64,000 nt of DNA from Heliopora coerulea (lineage: Eukaryota > Cnidaria > Anthozoa > Scleralcyonacea > Helioporidae), in NCBI GenBank assembly GCA_030142905.1, contig JASJOG010000201.1, positions 124,001 through 188,000 of the forward strand. The letters are read 5' to 3'. Below, in pieces: positions 9,160 through 20,044 of the stretch. Numbering within the stretch: position 1 is the first letter of the stretch; each line of letters starts with the position of its first letter. The notes beneath the pieces were generated by a model. That model had not been told where the DNA came from. It saw only the letters and a program-made list of their open reading frames with translations, and made no database searches. The translations under genes and the position numbers were made by a program.

Positions 9160-12100
9160 GTAATTAATGTTAATTGTAATTTATTCTGATGCATCAAAGA
9201 TTTTTTATATTTTATATTTTTCAATTTCGACCTTTAATTGTTTATCAAGTATTTTGCATTCTAATATGGGGTTACTATTCTCAGTAATATGAAATAAATA
9301 AATTAAAGTGCTGATGCAGCATAAGTAGTCTGTGCCTTTCACCAGGCCATCATACTGGCAACAGGAGGCAAAGTGGTCATCCAGAGACTTGAACCCCAAA
9401 ACCTTCACGTTATGGCCTATGCGACAACAACAGTTTCATTCCGCATTAAGACTTTTAAGGCATTTTGAGAAATTCTTTAGAATAAGGCCCTTACAATCTG
9501 AGGCCCCTCAGAGTACGAGGCCCTGGAGCAATCTATCCCCCAAGCCGCCCACCCTCTCTGCATCCCTGCTTTTCACAAAATGCTAGCACTGAAAGTGGTT
9601 CATTGCCAGCATGCACAGTCGTGGGTACTCTCTCTGACTGTAAGGCCTAAAACTCAATGTTGCCCCACACAAGACGCCAAATATTTTAGCAGTCTCTCGA
9701 TTCGAAATTCATGGGAAAAACGAAAACGCACAGAAATTTTGCTGGACTTGTACTGAAATTTTGTTCGACTCGTACAGATTGTTCTCACCCTTATTTTGAC
9801 AATAATCATCAATTTTACGTGCTTATAATTTTGATGGTTAACGTCAATTTAAAGTTTATTCTAGAGATGTTTATTTTCGCTCGAACTGCACATTTTCCTA
9901 AAATAATGATAATCATCAAATTAAGTTTAGGATTAACCTTGACCCTAACGCTAACTCTTACTCTAACTCTAACCCTAACCCTAAATCCAATGCTAAACTT
10001 AACACTAATCCCAATCCTAATCCTAACCCTAATTCCAATCAAATTAAGTTTAAATTTAAGTTTAGGATTAGGCAGTGGTGTAACGAAGATTGAGGGGAAT
10101 CGGTGCAGAAGTCCCAAACGGCTCTTTTTCGAGGGGCGGCATTTCTGGCCATCAATGTCCTGAAAACGTTGACCTAGATATTAAGTCATTCTCGTGTTGT
10201 TGATAGACAAAGGTAAAACCAACTGATGACTATTTATTTGAAGACTGATAGCCGTTGAAGAGTAAAGTTTGCAAAAGTTTACCCACGAGTACTGATTAGT
10301 AATTTGAATTAATATACATGGTGGAGAAAGAATAATGGATTTGCGATAGAACTATTCTTTGTGCATGCCTAGGGGCGGACTGACAACATTTTGGCCTTCG
10401 GGCAGGAGGAAAACTTGGGCCCCAAAGAAAAAATTAATACTAAGGGCCTAATTGTCGTGTATAGCTCGACTATACCCACTTCTTTTAGATGTTAAAATAA
10501 GCACCAGTGCATGAGACACTAAATTAACCAATAATCAAACGTATTTATTTAAACAACTTTTTTCCGCTCTTTGTGACTTATTGTAGTCTTTAGTGGTCTG
10601 CAGTAAAAGTAAAGAGCTAAGTTCCTTCGGCGTTAGAACAAACTTGTCGATGATGCGTTCTTTGTTGTTCTTAAGCTGCAGTGCAATATTCTTTTCAACA
10701 GCAATCAACATAAGTGGCTCAAGATTGTCCTGCGTTAAAGACGATCTTAGTCTCGTTTTCAGAATTTTGAGTTTTGAAAAGGATCGTTCGCGCGAGCATT
10801 GTTTAATGCTTAGTGTTATCAAATACTGGTAAACTACAGTGTAAGTACAAGTTTTCGTATGCTGTTTAGAATATCCTGTACTGGAACAGCAATCTGAAGG
10901 TACACGAAAGATAGTTTTGTCAAACGACCTTCTTTACCAATTCGTTTGACTTTGAAGGCGGATGCTTATTCATTTCACCATCTAAGTTTTCATTTTTGGC
11001 TTCATCTGAATCGTCGTCGGAATCCAGTGGCAGTAGGCCTTGTTTGAGTGCAGCGTAATTTAATGCAAAGGATACGAGATTCTCTCGTAACGGTACCATG
11101 TCAACTTCGTGAAAGACTTCAGGTATTGCGCTAAACTTTGTTACGCTAGCTGTGCTAAGCTACTTTCTTTGTGCAGATCTTTGTGACAACTGAATCGTCT
11201 GTTGATGCTTTGTACCACTGTGTCTAGAATGACATTATGACAGGAAATCTCAAAGTGTCTCGTTGAACTATCTACTGCGGTGGGCGACGTGGATCGTCGA
11301 TTTGAACGAATTTCTGGAAAGCTTGGTGGAAGATTGATGTTTTCTCTCGCTAACTCACCAATAACTTTATTGATAAATGTAGCTGCATGATTGGTGGACG
11401 TCGGCAAAATTTCAGGTGATCGGGCAGAGTCTGTCGGTTGAATCGTTTATCATTCTCAATGCTTGCAGAACTCCAATCTGGCAATTTTTATGGTTTTACG
11501 ATTTCTATACCAGTGAATCGGCGACTGCCTGTGATTTTCAGCGACTTTTCTATCATTCGAGAGACTCCTTTGCTGAAAAAAATTAATTTTTTCTCTCCGG
11601 GTGTTTTTGGGCCACCAGAGTATCCGGGCCCCCGGTCCACGTCCGATTACCCGACCTCTAAGTCTGCCCCTGTACATGCCTGCTTTTGGAGTCTTCTTTT
11701 CTTCCTTTTGTTTGTTATGGGGACGTGGTATTTTCCAGTCCCGCCACGGGTGGCAATTTTCCTCGTTTGTCCACTGGGGTTAGGGTTACCTAACCCTAAT
11801 CCCAATGCTATACCTAACCCTAAAAATGTCAACTTTATTTGAAAAAATTACCACTTCCGGTAATTTCATCCCGGCTTATAGAGATGGGAGTTTACGAAAG
11901 CACGACGTGACCTTGAAATTTGATTTCTCTTGTGCAATAAAGGAAACGAATAATCCCTAGAGTATTTTTGACCCCGCCCTGGCTCCAGTAAAGACATGAG
12001 GAAGAACATTTTCACCGTTTCGCAGTAACGGCAGCTCTTAAAACACTGGGAAGTTTCAAGTGTGTTCAACGAAAAGCGTTAATCGACCGACTGTATTAGC

Positions 12101-15100
12101 TTGGAATCATTTTAGAGAGAAAAAAAATTTCTAGGTTTAGAATATGAGGTTTGCTTCACGGCTGTAGGATATGAACTACTTTGTTTACTGGCGTCGGCGC
12201 CGTAGCTTTTGTAAACTTTCTTCTGATACTATTAATTGGAATACGGAAGCAAATGAGAGTGTAGCTTTAATACAGAAGGAATCGAATGACAGTACAGGAT
12301 TTTATCTGTAATACTCAGGGGAATTCAGTGAAAATTCTCTCGGTTGTTAATTATAATTCTTTGGCAAATTTCCCATACATAAATAGATGGATTATTAAAT
12401 AGGCGATGGATCAAAATTTGCCTTAATGTAACTATTTGATCATATTGGGAATTGAAAATAGTTTGAGATTGATTCGAGCAAATTCATGTCGTTATTATAT
12501 GAAAATAATAATGACATCACAAAATTCTCCGAGCTTCTAATGAATTCCTTTTGCTCGGGGGTGCGTAGGCCTTACCCACCCTTCCCACCCTGTAGTTGCG
12601 CCACTAGAACCACTGGTTTCGTTTCGAAAGCAGTCAAGATCATTCGTCATTGTCGACCGTAGTCCAATTACAGTGAACTAATCAATTTGTCTAAACAGAA
12701 CCTACGTTTTCACCGACAGGCTTGCAGTTCGAAGCGCCAGACAAAAGCTTCCTTTCCAGTAACCGATGTCAGCTAAGTTAAAGTCATACGTCTATATGCA
12801 GTTGGAGTAGAACGTTTTACATACAATTAGGCTGAGAATATTCAACTTAAATTTTCGCAACACCGCCCATTTCATTGCACCGTACATTTCACTTGGAAAG
12901 TCAGTTAGGAATCTAGTAGGTTTAAACCAGAGATGGCTAAGAGATCGATGTATTTTTAGGTTTTAGTAACTACTTCAGAATTCCCTTAGGGCAAAGATTT
13001 ACAAACACTTTGTTAGTATTTGATTGCATTGCCTCTTACTTGTTTAACGTAAATTAAACTCTTGGGGCAGCCTTCAACAAGCTTCTGGAAATCCTCTGCT
13101 GGATTCATTTCTCATCCCTCCTGCCAATACTGGTATGACTTGGTCAAGTTTGATGGCCACCAAAAATCAGCTTTATATTACTTGTATATCAAAAAGAAGC
13201 CTAATTTTCTTGATAAAAACTCTATATTTCCTCAGTAACACGTGAAGATGTGCTCTCAATTTCATTCATTGCCCCCCCCCCCTTCCACTTAATTGGGTTC
13301 CTGACGGAATGCGTTTCAGTTACATCAAGGATAAAGAAAAATCGTTCGTGATGTGAGTTGGCAAATTTCTTGTACACACTGTTTACATGATTTTTCTCGA
13401 GAAGAAATTCATTTGATTTGTCCACCAATGACATATCCAGAAGGGAATAGCTCACGATCAGGACAGCTCGTCTAAGATACGATTGGAGGATATTACGAGA
13501 TAGAACTCTTACCAGACACTAAATACTTCACTGTGACCAGTGCAAAGTTTTTTATGAAAACAACTGTCGGTCTGATATGTATATAATATATTGGGAATTA
13601 CCGAAACTTTGGATAGAAACTCAAAGAATTACCTCATGATTAGATGTTCATTTGTTGAACACTCCTGATGAAATGTCTAGAATTAAATTCAGCTATAGGA
13701 ATTCCGAAACCTATCACGTTCATCACTCAGACCAACCACAAAAACATAATATATGACAAAACGACATCGTTCAGAACAACATGCCGTCATGTGGATTATC
13801 CCCAGGTCCATCACGCTAAGCGTGGCACGCGAGCACTAATCTCTGCATTTATAAATCGTAGCCCGACCAACCCGACGACTTTACAGTTGCAGTTCTGATA
13901 AAAAGTGGAAAAATGACGATTGCCCTTCCATTTCAAATTTCTTAAACTTACTCCCCAATTAACATGGTGAAATCATTTTTAACAAGTTTTTCTTAAAAAT
14001 TTGTTTTGAAGTAAATGAACCTTGCTGGAAAGTGTTGTTGACCACCTTAATTTTCAGATATTTTTTTAAACTTTAGAGTCACCTTTAGACGTTTGATCCA
14101 AGTTTGCTTTTTTGATTTTTTTTTGTCTTCTTGGCATTGTAGAACTGAAAGTGAAGCAAGCAGTATCGGAGACGCTAAAGCATGGTAAAAAGAAAAACAA
14201 TCGTATGTCATTACTTTTTATTGGCCAAGGTCGTGTGGGAAAAACGTCTCTGAAAAAAAGTCTTCTCGGTGAAGGGTCACAAAAGAAAGAACCGAGCACA
14301 ATCGGCATTGAATTCGATGTCGTTGAGGTACAAGAGAATGACAAATCCAATCCGTGGAAGCGTGCAAAAGATGACCAGTTCATGGCATCCGAAATATATA
14401 CTGACAATGTCCTCGGAAAGGAAATCGCCAGAACAATAGCTGAAAGTAAAGACGAGCCTGAAGAAGGAAGAAGTGAAAGCGCTGCTGGCGATGAAGATGA
14501 TGGCGTTGAACTTGAAGGTGAATCTGGAAATCCAAGTGAAACTAAAAATGGAAGTGAAGAAGGAGCTGATGATGAAGTGGGACAGGGAAATAAAGATCGA
14601 GCTAGAGCTGGAGATGAAGATGGAGCTGGAACTAGAGCTGGACCTGGAGCTAGAGACGGAGCTACAGATGGAGATGACTGCCGTAGCGACGTACGTAGAC
14701 GTGAAAAGGATGACGAAGGAAAAAGTGACACACCGGAAAGTATGAAAGATCAACTTGACTATCACGTATCAGACGACCTAAAACGCAAGATCGACGAAGA
14801 AATGAGGAAAGTCGAAAATTACCGTGATGATACCATGGACACAATTAGATTCATGTTTGGAGACGTTGGTGGCCAGTCTGTCTTCTACGGCGTGCATTCG
14901 ATAATGCTGAGGTTGAGAACGCTATTTATACTTGTTGTTGATCTGTCAATGTCCCTTGACGACGAGGCACAGCCAAAGTTCATAGAAAAGGGATCAACAA
15001 AGAGGGAGAGAGACCAAGGAAACCCTATGCATGAAACAAATTTCGATTATGTTACAAAGTGGATGGCAGCTCTTCGTAACCTTAACTCTTGCAGTAAAGG

Positions 15101-17620
15101 GGCCAAAAATAATTCCGCACAAAGTCTTAATCTTCCAAAAACTATTCTTGTTTTTACCAAACCTGATAAGCTGAGACGTCGTGAGAAACTTAAGCAGAAG
15201 CTGAAGAAAGTTACTGAAGCTCTTGAGCAGAGGTTTGAACGCATTGGTTGCGGTTCGCTTATTGTCGCCAAGTATGTCATCAAGAACAAAGAGCCAAGGA
15301 ATGCTGATGAGACCAGTGAGCTCGAAGCTCTACGAACAAAAATCTTTGAAACAGCGCAAGATGTTTTGAAAGCTCAAGAAGAAACCCCTATAAGTTGGCT
15401 ATTGTTAGAACGTGCTCTCGATACCCTGAGGAGGTCGGAAAAGCTGAAAGACTACCCTTATATCTCACTCGATGATGCACGAAAACTAGGAGAACAATGT
15501 CAAGTGAACGAAACGTTCAACGAAGCAATGAAGTTCCTTCACGAAGAGAACATAGTCGTCCATTTTGATGGAAATCCACACATGAGCGACCTGGTTGTAC
15601 TTGATGCAGCATGGCTAGTAAAACTGTTCACCCAAGTATTAACCGTTGCCCCGAAGCTTTCCTGGGGTATGGCTAATTCACGTGCTTGGAAAAAGCTGAC
15701 GACAAAAGGAGTGCTCGACTTCGGAAACCTTCCCAATCCGTTAGAGAACCATAGCCAAGAGAAAGCCTTGAAAGATATCATGGTTCGAGTGGGCTTAATC
15801 TATCACTGGGGAAAAAACATCTATCTGGTTCCATCCATGGTGACTAAAAGATGGGAGGAGAGCGATATTAAGAAAGTGTTGTCGTCGAGTTTGCAGCCGT
15901 CACTGTACCTTAATTTTAAAGGTGATACCATTCCACTTGGACTCTACACGCGAGTCCTTGTGGACGTATTGAAATGGGCCCGTGGTGATGTCGAACACGA
16001 CGATGCAGAAATGCCTGAATTTCACTGCAATTGCTGTCGCGTTTTCAAGTGTGAAAACAGCATTAAATATTCCGTGATCTTGATCCGCCATGTAACTAGA
16101 ATCCAGGTTGCAATATCAGGTGTGAATGTCTGAGGTTTATAACTTCATGTGGAAACAATTTAAAGTTGTGCCACATAGTGTAATTTAAAGCTGTTTCAAA
16201 AAACTTAAAAATTTATTTTTATTTTTTTATTTACTTGTTTGTTTGTTTTCTTCATTTATTTTTTAGTTGATGAGCAGACGATTGAAAGTAAGGACATTGC
16301 AAGGAGTGTGTTGTCCGCCCTTTATTCCGCAATGACGAAAGTTCAGTCCTGCCCAAGCTATCAAGGTGTGAGATACGAGTTTGGTTTGAAATGTGATCTT
16401 TGCCTGGAGGAAAAGACACCATGTCTGAGGCACGAAAAAGAAGCTTGCACCGACGACGACTGCGTATGCATTCTAAGTCTTGAATGCTTAAAGAAAGAAT
16501 TTGTTGTCTGTCCAAGAAACCGTTGTGGCAAGAATTCTTCGAAGCTTCATAAAACATTTTGGGTAAATGACGCAGGTAAGAAAATGTGCTTTTTTGCAGA
16601 GTTAAGAAACTTTGTGGTGAAGTAAAGAGATTAAATGAGTTAAATAGGAATTTGTGGAAGTGCATCCTGAAAAATCTATGTGGAATTTGCTTCGGGTCTC
16701 CTGGGTACCCCTTTCCAACAAAACTTGTTTGATTTCATTCGTGTGAGTTGTGGAAGTGTGATCATTGTCCGTTGATGTACATACAGCGACCAAAGTTTAA
16801 GCTGTAATTTCATCGTCTTCCATATCATTCTCTTGCTGAGTCATAGCGAGTAAGGATTCCGGTCACCACATAATACTACATAATACTACATTTAAATAAT
16901 AACATGGTTGGCCAACATCGATATTGGCCTTGTCAATGAAGTAGTCTTTATAAATCTTAAAAATCTTTTGGCAGCATCAGCAACAATACTGTCATATGCA
17001 AGCATCAAAATTATGGTGATGATCAAGCCATAAATGCAGTGTAAAGATTGGTGGCTGAATTCAACAATCAATACTTTTTGTGTATGCTCTATTTACTTCC
17101 AGTTGAAAATGTTTGTAGGGAATTTCTGTGTCAATCTTGTAACGGAGACTTCATTCTAAGAAACTTCTTTATTCAACAGGTACTGAGTCCAGGAAAGGTT
17201 CACCTATTGAAGAAGACACTGGCTCCAAAGAGACGAGTAAGCACTTTTCTTTTACTCCATGTGTTCTCTCCAATCCATCTCAATCTCAATCTCAACGCTT
17301 GCTTGATTTTGATAGAGATTCAAGACCAACAAAGGCCACCAGATCGTCTTCGACAACAAGAAGTTGTTCCAGTAGCAGAAAAAATTCCTAGGACATGGAA
17401 GAAGTTAGCCTATCTTACGAAGCTGTTTCAAAGTCATGAGATTGACGACATTGTTTACTCCCGTGTTGGTGAGGATGAAAGTCAAAAAGCTTGTACAATG
17501 CTTACCAGGTATATGGAAAGAGGAGGGACAAGACAAAAGTTAGCTGATGCACTTGAAAAGCTCCAAATGTCCTCCCTAGCCCAGGATGTCTTGTCTGGAC
17601 ATTTTATCAGTGATCAATAA
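8592..17620 (+). CDS. ANK-Roc-COR-Death ROCO protein (five-exon model)
   Basis: Predicted exons are 8592-9159, 14143-16119, 16267-16575, 17180-17236 and 17316-17620, totalling 3216 bases, or 1071 residues plus stop. Order: ankyrin repeats (about 1-189), Roc GTPase (about 210-570), COR (about 580-850), Cys-rich segment (850-950), linker, Death domain (about 995-1065). This is the non-kinase part of the DAPK1 layout (kinase-ANK-Roc-COR-Death), so a cytosolic scaffold or GTPase switch in death or immune signalling is likely by family. All four introns are phase 1 with consensus GT-AG ends. The first intron is about 5 kb and is filled with transposon relics. An extra exon inside it, or an upstream kinase exon, cannot be excluded. 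No membrane segment or signal peptide is visible. Confidence 0.8.
9924..10064. repeat. Degenerate telomere-like repeat, unit 2
   Basis: Counterpart of 2876-3012, with runs of CTAACC/CCCTAA variants. The 150-codon plus-strand frame and the 100-codon minus-strand frame that cross it are products of the hexamer periodicity, not genes. Confidence 0.75.
10370..11672 (-). mobile_element. Internally deleted hAT transposon, unit 2
   Basis: Same insertion as 3315-4614, inherited by duplication. Ends read TAGGGGCGGACTGAC and, inverted, a form ending AAGTCTGCCCCTG. The target duplication TGCATGCC / TACATGCC differs at one base, the best-preserved evidence for a true 8-base hAT duplication at this locus. 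Internal coding remnants are on the minus strand. Confidence 0.85.
10535..11407 (-). pseudogene. hAT transposase C-terminal fragment, unit 2
   Basis: Read from 11407, the first frame gives the SRHFEISCHNVILD-type segment. The final frame (10822-10535) holds the hAT dimerisation motif CSRERSFSKLKILKTRLRSS, then DNLEPLMLIAVEKNIAL and a short C-terminal tail. The dimerisation motif is intact here but the middle is frameshifted and the 5' half of the gene is deleted. The acidic segment is retained near 10985-11030. Confidence 0.75.
12795..13175 (-). mobile_element. Tc1-like transposon end with C-terminal transposase remnant
   Basis: The terminus starts with a CAGTTGGAG motif near 12799 and has the inner repeat (AAAGATTTACAAACACTTTG) about 180 bases on. 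Beyond the end of unit homology, the minus strand reads a decayed Tc1 transposase C-terminus (NPAEDFQKLVEGCPKSL), the region after the last catalytic residue. The rest of the transposase and the other terminus are not visible. Confidence 0.65.
14143..16119 (+). CDS. Exon 2: Roc GTPase and COR domains
   Basis: Acceptor AG at 14141-14142; the G of exon 1 plus AA completes a Glu codon. The Roc domain has P-loop GQGRVGKTS (residues 217-225), a G2 threonine in STIGIEFD (242), G3 DVGG (430-433) followed by Q and a switch II helix, and G4 TKPD (528-531); nucleotide binding looks intact. Between G2 and G3 lies an unusual highly charged insert of about 100 residues (about 290-389), rich in E, D, G, A and R and encoded by GGAGCT-like hexamers. 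COR follows, with the FLHEENIVVHFDGNP and VVLDAAWLVKLFTQVL blocks typical of the family. Roc-COR modules dimerise through COR and act as slow GTPases. The exon ends at G16119 with GTGTGA donor, phase 1. The long antisense open frames here are mirror images of the acidic repeat. Confidence 0.9.
14457..14760 (+). repeat. Coding hexamer-like repeat in the Roc insert
   Basis: GGAGCT, GGAGAT and GGACCT variants recur in frame between about 14560 and 14675, encoding runs of G-A/D with R and E. The surrounding bases are also purine-rich. The tract explains three spurious antisense or shifted frames of 60-220 codons. Replication slippage could change its length without breaking the frame. Confidence 0.7.
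16267..16575 (+). CDS. Exon 3: C-terminal COR / cysteine-rich segment
   Basis: Flanked by TTATTTTTTAG acceptor and GTAAGA donor, both phase 1. It encodes 103 residues with about ten cysteines clustered in the middle (CDLCLEEKTPC, ACTDDDCVC, CPRNRCG), after a helical VLSALYSAMTKVQ segment. Related ROCO/Death proteins have a similar Cys-rich end to COR; a zinc-binding role is possible but the pattern does not match a named finger that I can identify. Confidence 0.8.
17180..17236 (+). CDS. Exon 4: 57-base linker exon
   Basis: Acceptor TTATTCAACAG ends at 17179, donor GTAAGC starts at 17237. It enters and leaves in phase 1, adding 19 hydrophilic residues (GTESRKGSPIEEDTGSKET). As a symmetric exon it can be skipped without changing frame. 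It probably forms a flexible linker before the Death domain. Confidence 0.65.
17316..17620 (+). CDS. Exon 5: Death domain and stop
   Basis: The acceptor GATTTTGATAG ends at 17315; the incoming A plus AG gives Lys. After a proline/glutamine-rich lead comes a Death domain of about 70 residues: WKKLAYLTKLF (helix 1), HEIDDIVYSRVGED (helix 2), SQKACTMLTRYMERGG (helices 3-4) and KLADALEKLQMSSLAQDVL (helices 5-6). TAA is at 17618-17620, followed five residues after the domain. Death domains recruit other Death-domain proteins such as adaptors of NF-kB or caspase pathways. An AATAAA overlaps the stop at 17616, too close to be the likely poly(A) signal. Confidence 0.88.
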
Positions 17621-20040
17621 ACGGATTTAAATACTTAATTTATTTTTAGAAATAGAGTTTGATGTAAAAACTACTTTAAATTATATTAATTTTTAGTAAA
17701 ATGTGACAACATTTACTCCAATCTTGGAACAAGAAAGTTAAACTATACATTTAGAACAATCACCGTCCAGTTGTATGAACTGGGGTAATTTAACATTCGA
17801 AGTAACTCCGCATCCTGTTTTCCACAAATATTAAATACTACAAGTTTGTTTTGCTTTGAGTGCAATTTTATCTATTCAATATAATGATTTTATTATATGG
17901 CTCAGCTTTGGGTTTTTTTCGGTCCGTGTGCAAAATTACGCATGACGATTGGTCGCTGAATGGTCTGATATTTTACCATATTAGACTGCCCGGACCAATA
18001 CGGTTTTTATTCCGGACCAGTGAGTTTTGACGGGAAAATCTCCTAGCTTATTTTAATGAAATTTACGGAGAATTAAGTATCTTACGTTGAAAAATTTTGG
18101 ATAATAAAATGTGCTGGAACTCTAGTGCATCTTTTTTGAAGTTATAATTGTATAAAAAGTACGATAAACAATGGTCAACTGGTAGAAACAATAAGCAAAG
18201 CGAGCAAGTTACGACGACTTTTGAACATGTGAAAGTTTGGTGACATCGTTGGAGATATTTGGAAATTCATCGAACTCAAACACTCAGAAAAACAGTTTAT
18301 GATGATTGGTGAAGTATTATAATTTAAGTTAAATTATGTATGTTTGTCTGAATATTTATATTAATTTTGTGCTCTAGGAGCTGCCCAAAGTTAAGCCCGA
18401 GTAAAAAAAGGAAATAAGAAAAATAATGAATTTATTCCTAATCTTTCCGCTTGATATTTTACAGCAGCGTATCAGGTTGACTAAAAATATATTCCGTTTT
18501 CTTTTCACTAATATGAGTTAGCTCATGTGCCTTGATTGATCAAATTGCGTGAAGTTGCTAGACATTTATCGGATATGAATAAATTAAGTATAAGAAAGTT
18601 GACGAAATTAACGCAGTTAAATCAATTGAACATTCATCGAGGCCCAAAGTGCGAATGTGAATAACCAACCTCGCTACCGTGGTGGAGGTAATTGTCTTTA
18701 TTCTTGGAAGGTTTTCTACTGATTTTCGAGTGCAAAAACTGTTTTTCATTTTTTGTTTTAAACAAATTACGCATGTCTCCTTCAGATGCTGACAACGATT
18801 TGTGAAAACGTTCGTTCAAGTAGCGTAAAATTTCAATTTGTTGACTCAAACATTATAGTGCAGCGGTGGAATACATAGAAGATAATGAGTTAAAACAAAC
18901 AATCAGGAAAAGCAATACTAGTACTTCTGTTATTTTCAAACTGAAATGTTTTACATGAATGCTTGGTGTTGTACATGGAGACAACGATACATGCGAGTTG
19001 AAATGAAAATTCAGACCACGTTGTCTGTTCTTTGAATAGAAGACGAGTGGATTGATCAAATTTCCTGCTTTAACTTTTTCCCGGCGGAGTAGGACTTCAG
19101 TTATTTTACTCAGGGTAACGCCAGACGATTTTGCTCGTCAAAGGGGAGTTTCTGCCTCGAAAGAGTTGAAAGGATCGAAATCAGTGGAGTAACTTGGACA
19201 TTTCTAGTGTCAAGGGGAGGCTTCAAGGGTCCTGGTTCAGTAAATTTGGGGCTAACATCTAGTACAGATTTTAAGGAATGTCTCTGAGACAACCAAATAT
19301 GTCATCTTGGACACTTGAAATTGAGGAAATGTCCAACTTTATAGAGGTTAATGACTATATTACTCTACAAGTTGGGGTGGCCTTAGGGAGCCTGGCTTCC
19401 AGTCAGGCCACCCGGTCAGTTACCCCGATGATCGCAATACACTTTGTCGTGACTTTCTTGCTGGTTCCTGATACAGAGCAACTTTGGCAAATTAATAAAG
19501 CACTCGTAATTTAAGTATTTGGGTATTCTGGCTATAGATTTTTGAGAAATATCGTTCTGCACACAACTAAAGTAAGATCTTTTCGGAAGATTTTTCCCGA
19601 GAAATTATTAATATCTCCCAAGTAGAGGAGTTTCACTTCCCTGACAGAGGACCTGGTGCCTCAATACCACCTCTGCCACCTCCCCCAGGAGGGGGAACAA
19701 TTGAATCATTTATTATTTCTTTGGAAAAATTCAGGAGTTAAAGGGTTAAAGAATAAATCGCTGTTTTTGCTGCATAGACATAGGATGCGGGCAACCGTGA
19801 AGGCACGCCCGCCTCCAACAATATCTACGACAAATTGTATTTGATCAGGTTGGACCTAAAAAAAATCAGCAATGAAGTAAACATTTGTAATTGCTTGGAC
19901 TGAAGTTAGCCAGAGGAACTCACTGATGAGGATTACCATTTTCAATCGATACTTCACGAGGATGCCGCTGCGACGTTTTGCTGGAAAGTTAAAATTGCTG
20001 TTTATGATCTTTAGATTTTTTGTTAAAACTACTCTCAAAA
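17621..20040. other. Intergenic, no gene recognised
   Basis: AT-rich sequence downstream of the ROCO gene with only short open frames. Two overlapping minus-strand frames at 18558-18849 (63 and 71 codons) have no recognisable domain. A local dyad of GGTCCG/CGGACC with GACGATTGGTCGCTGAATGG lies near 17930-18020. Confidence 0.5.
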
Positions 20041-20044
20041 TGCA

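Larger units (their letters stand above)
7540..13084. repeat. Tandem segmental duplication, unit 2
   Basis: Second unit of the duplication, in the same orientation as unit 1 and separated from it by about 1.5 kb of unique sequence. It carries the longer ankyrin exon at 8592-9159 and lacks the 357-base MITE of unit 1. It lies directly upstream of the Roc-COR exon at 14143, so this is the copy that forms a complete gene by simple splicing. Apart from the ankyrin exon, every open frame inside is short and is better explained by transposon relics or telomere-like DNA. Confidence 0.9.
9160..14142 (+). other. Intron 1 of the ROCO gene
   Basis: Inferred from the phase-1 donor GTAATT at 9160 and the acceptor TTCTTGGCATTGTAG ending at 14142. 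It contains telomere-like DNA, a hAT relic, a Tc1-like relic and a C-rich run near 13270. Between 13170 and 14110 I see only short open frames, including a minus-strand one of 77 codons at 13222-13455 that I do not recognise. Confidence 0.65.

Noticed and set aside
9711..10163. Plus-strand frame of 150 codons and overlapping minus-strand frame
   Set aside because: Dominated by the telomere-like hexamer array (TLTLTLTLNPML-type repeats).
13664..13720. Possible hammerhead ribozyme (CTGATGAAATGTC then CCGAAACC)
   Set aside because: The bases after CTGATGA and before GAAA do not pair as stem II, and no stem I/III closing sequence was found.
14066..14844. Antisense frames of up to 221 codons, Ser/Pro/Phe-rich
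   Set aside because: Mirror of the acidic coding tract in the Roc exon. The sense frame has GTPase motifs and splice sites, the antisense frames have neither.
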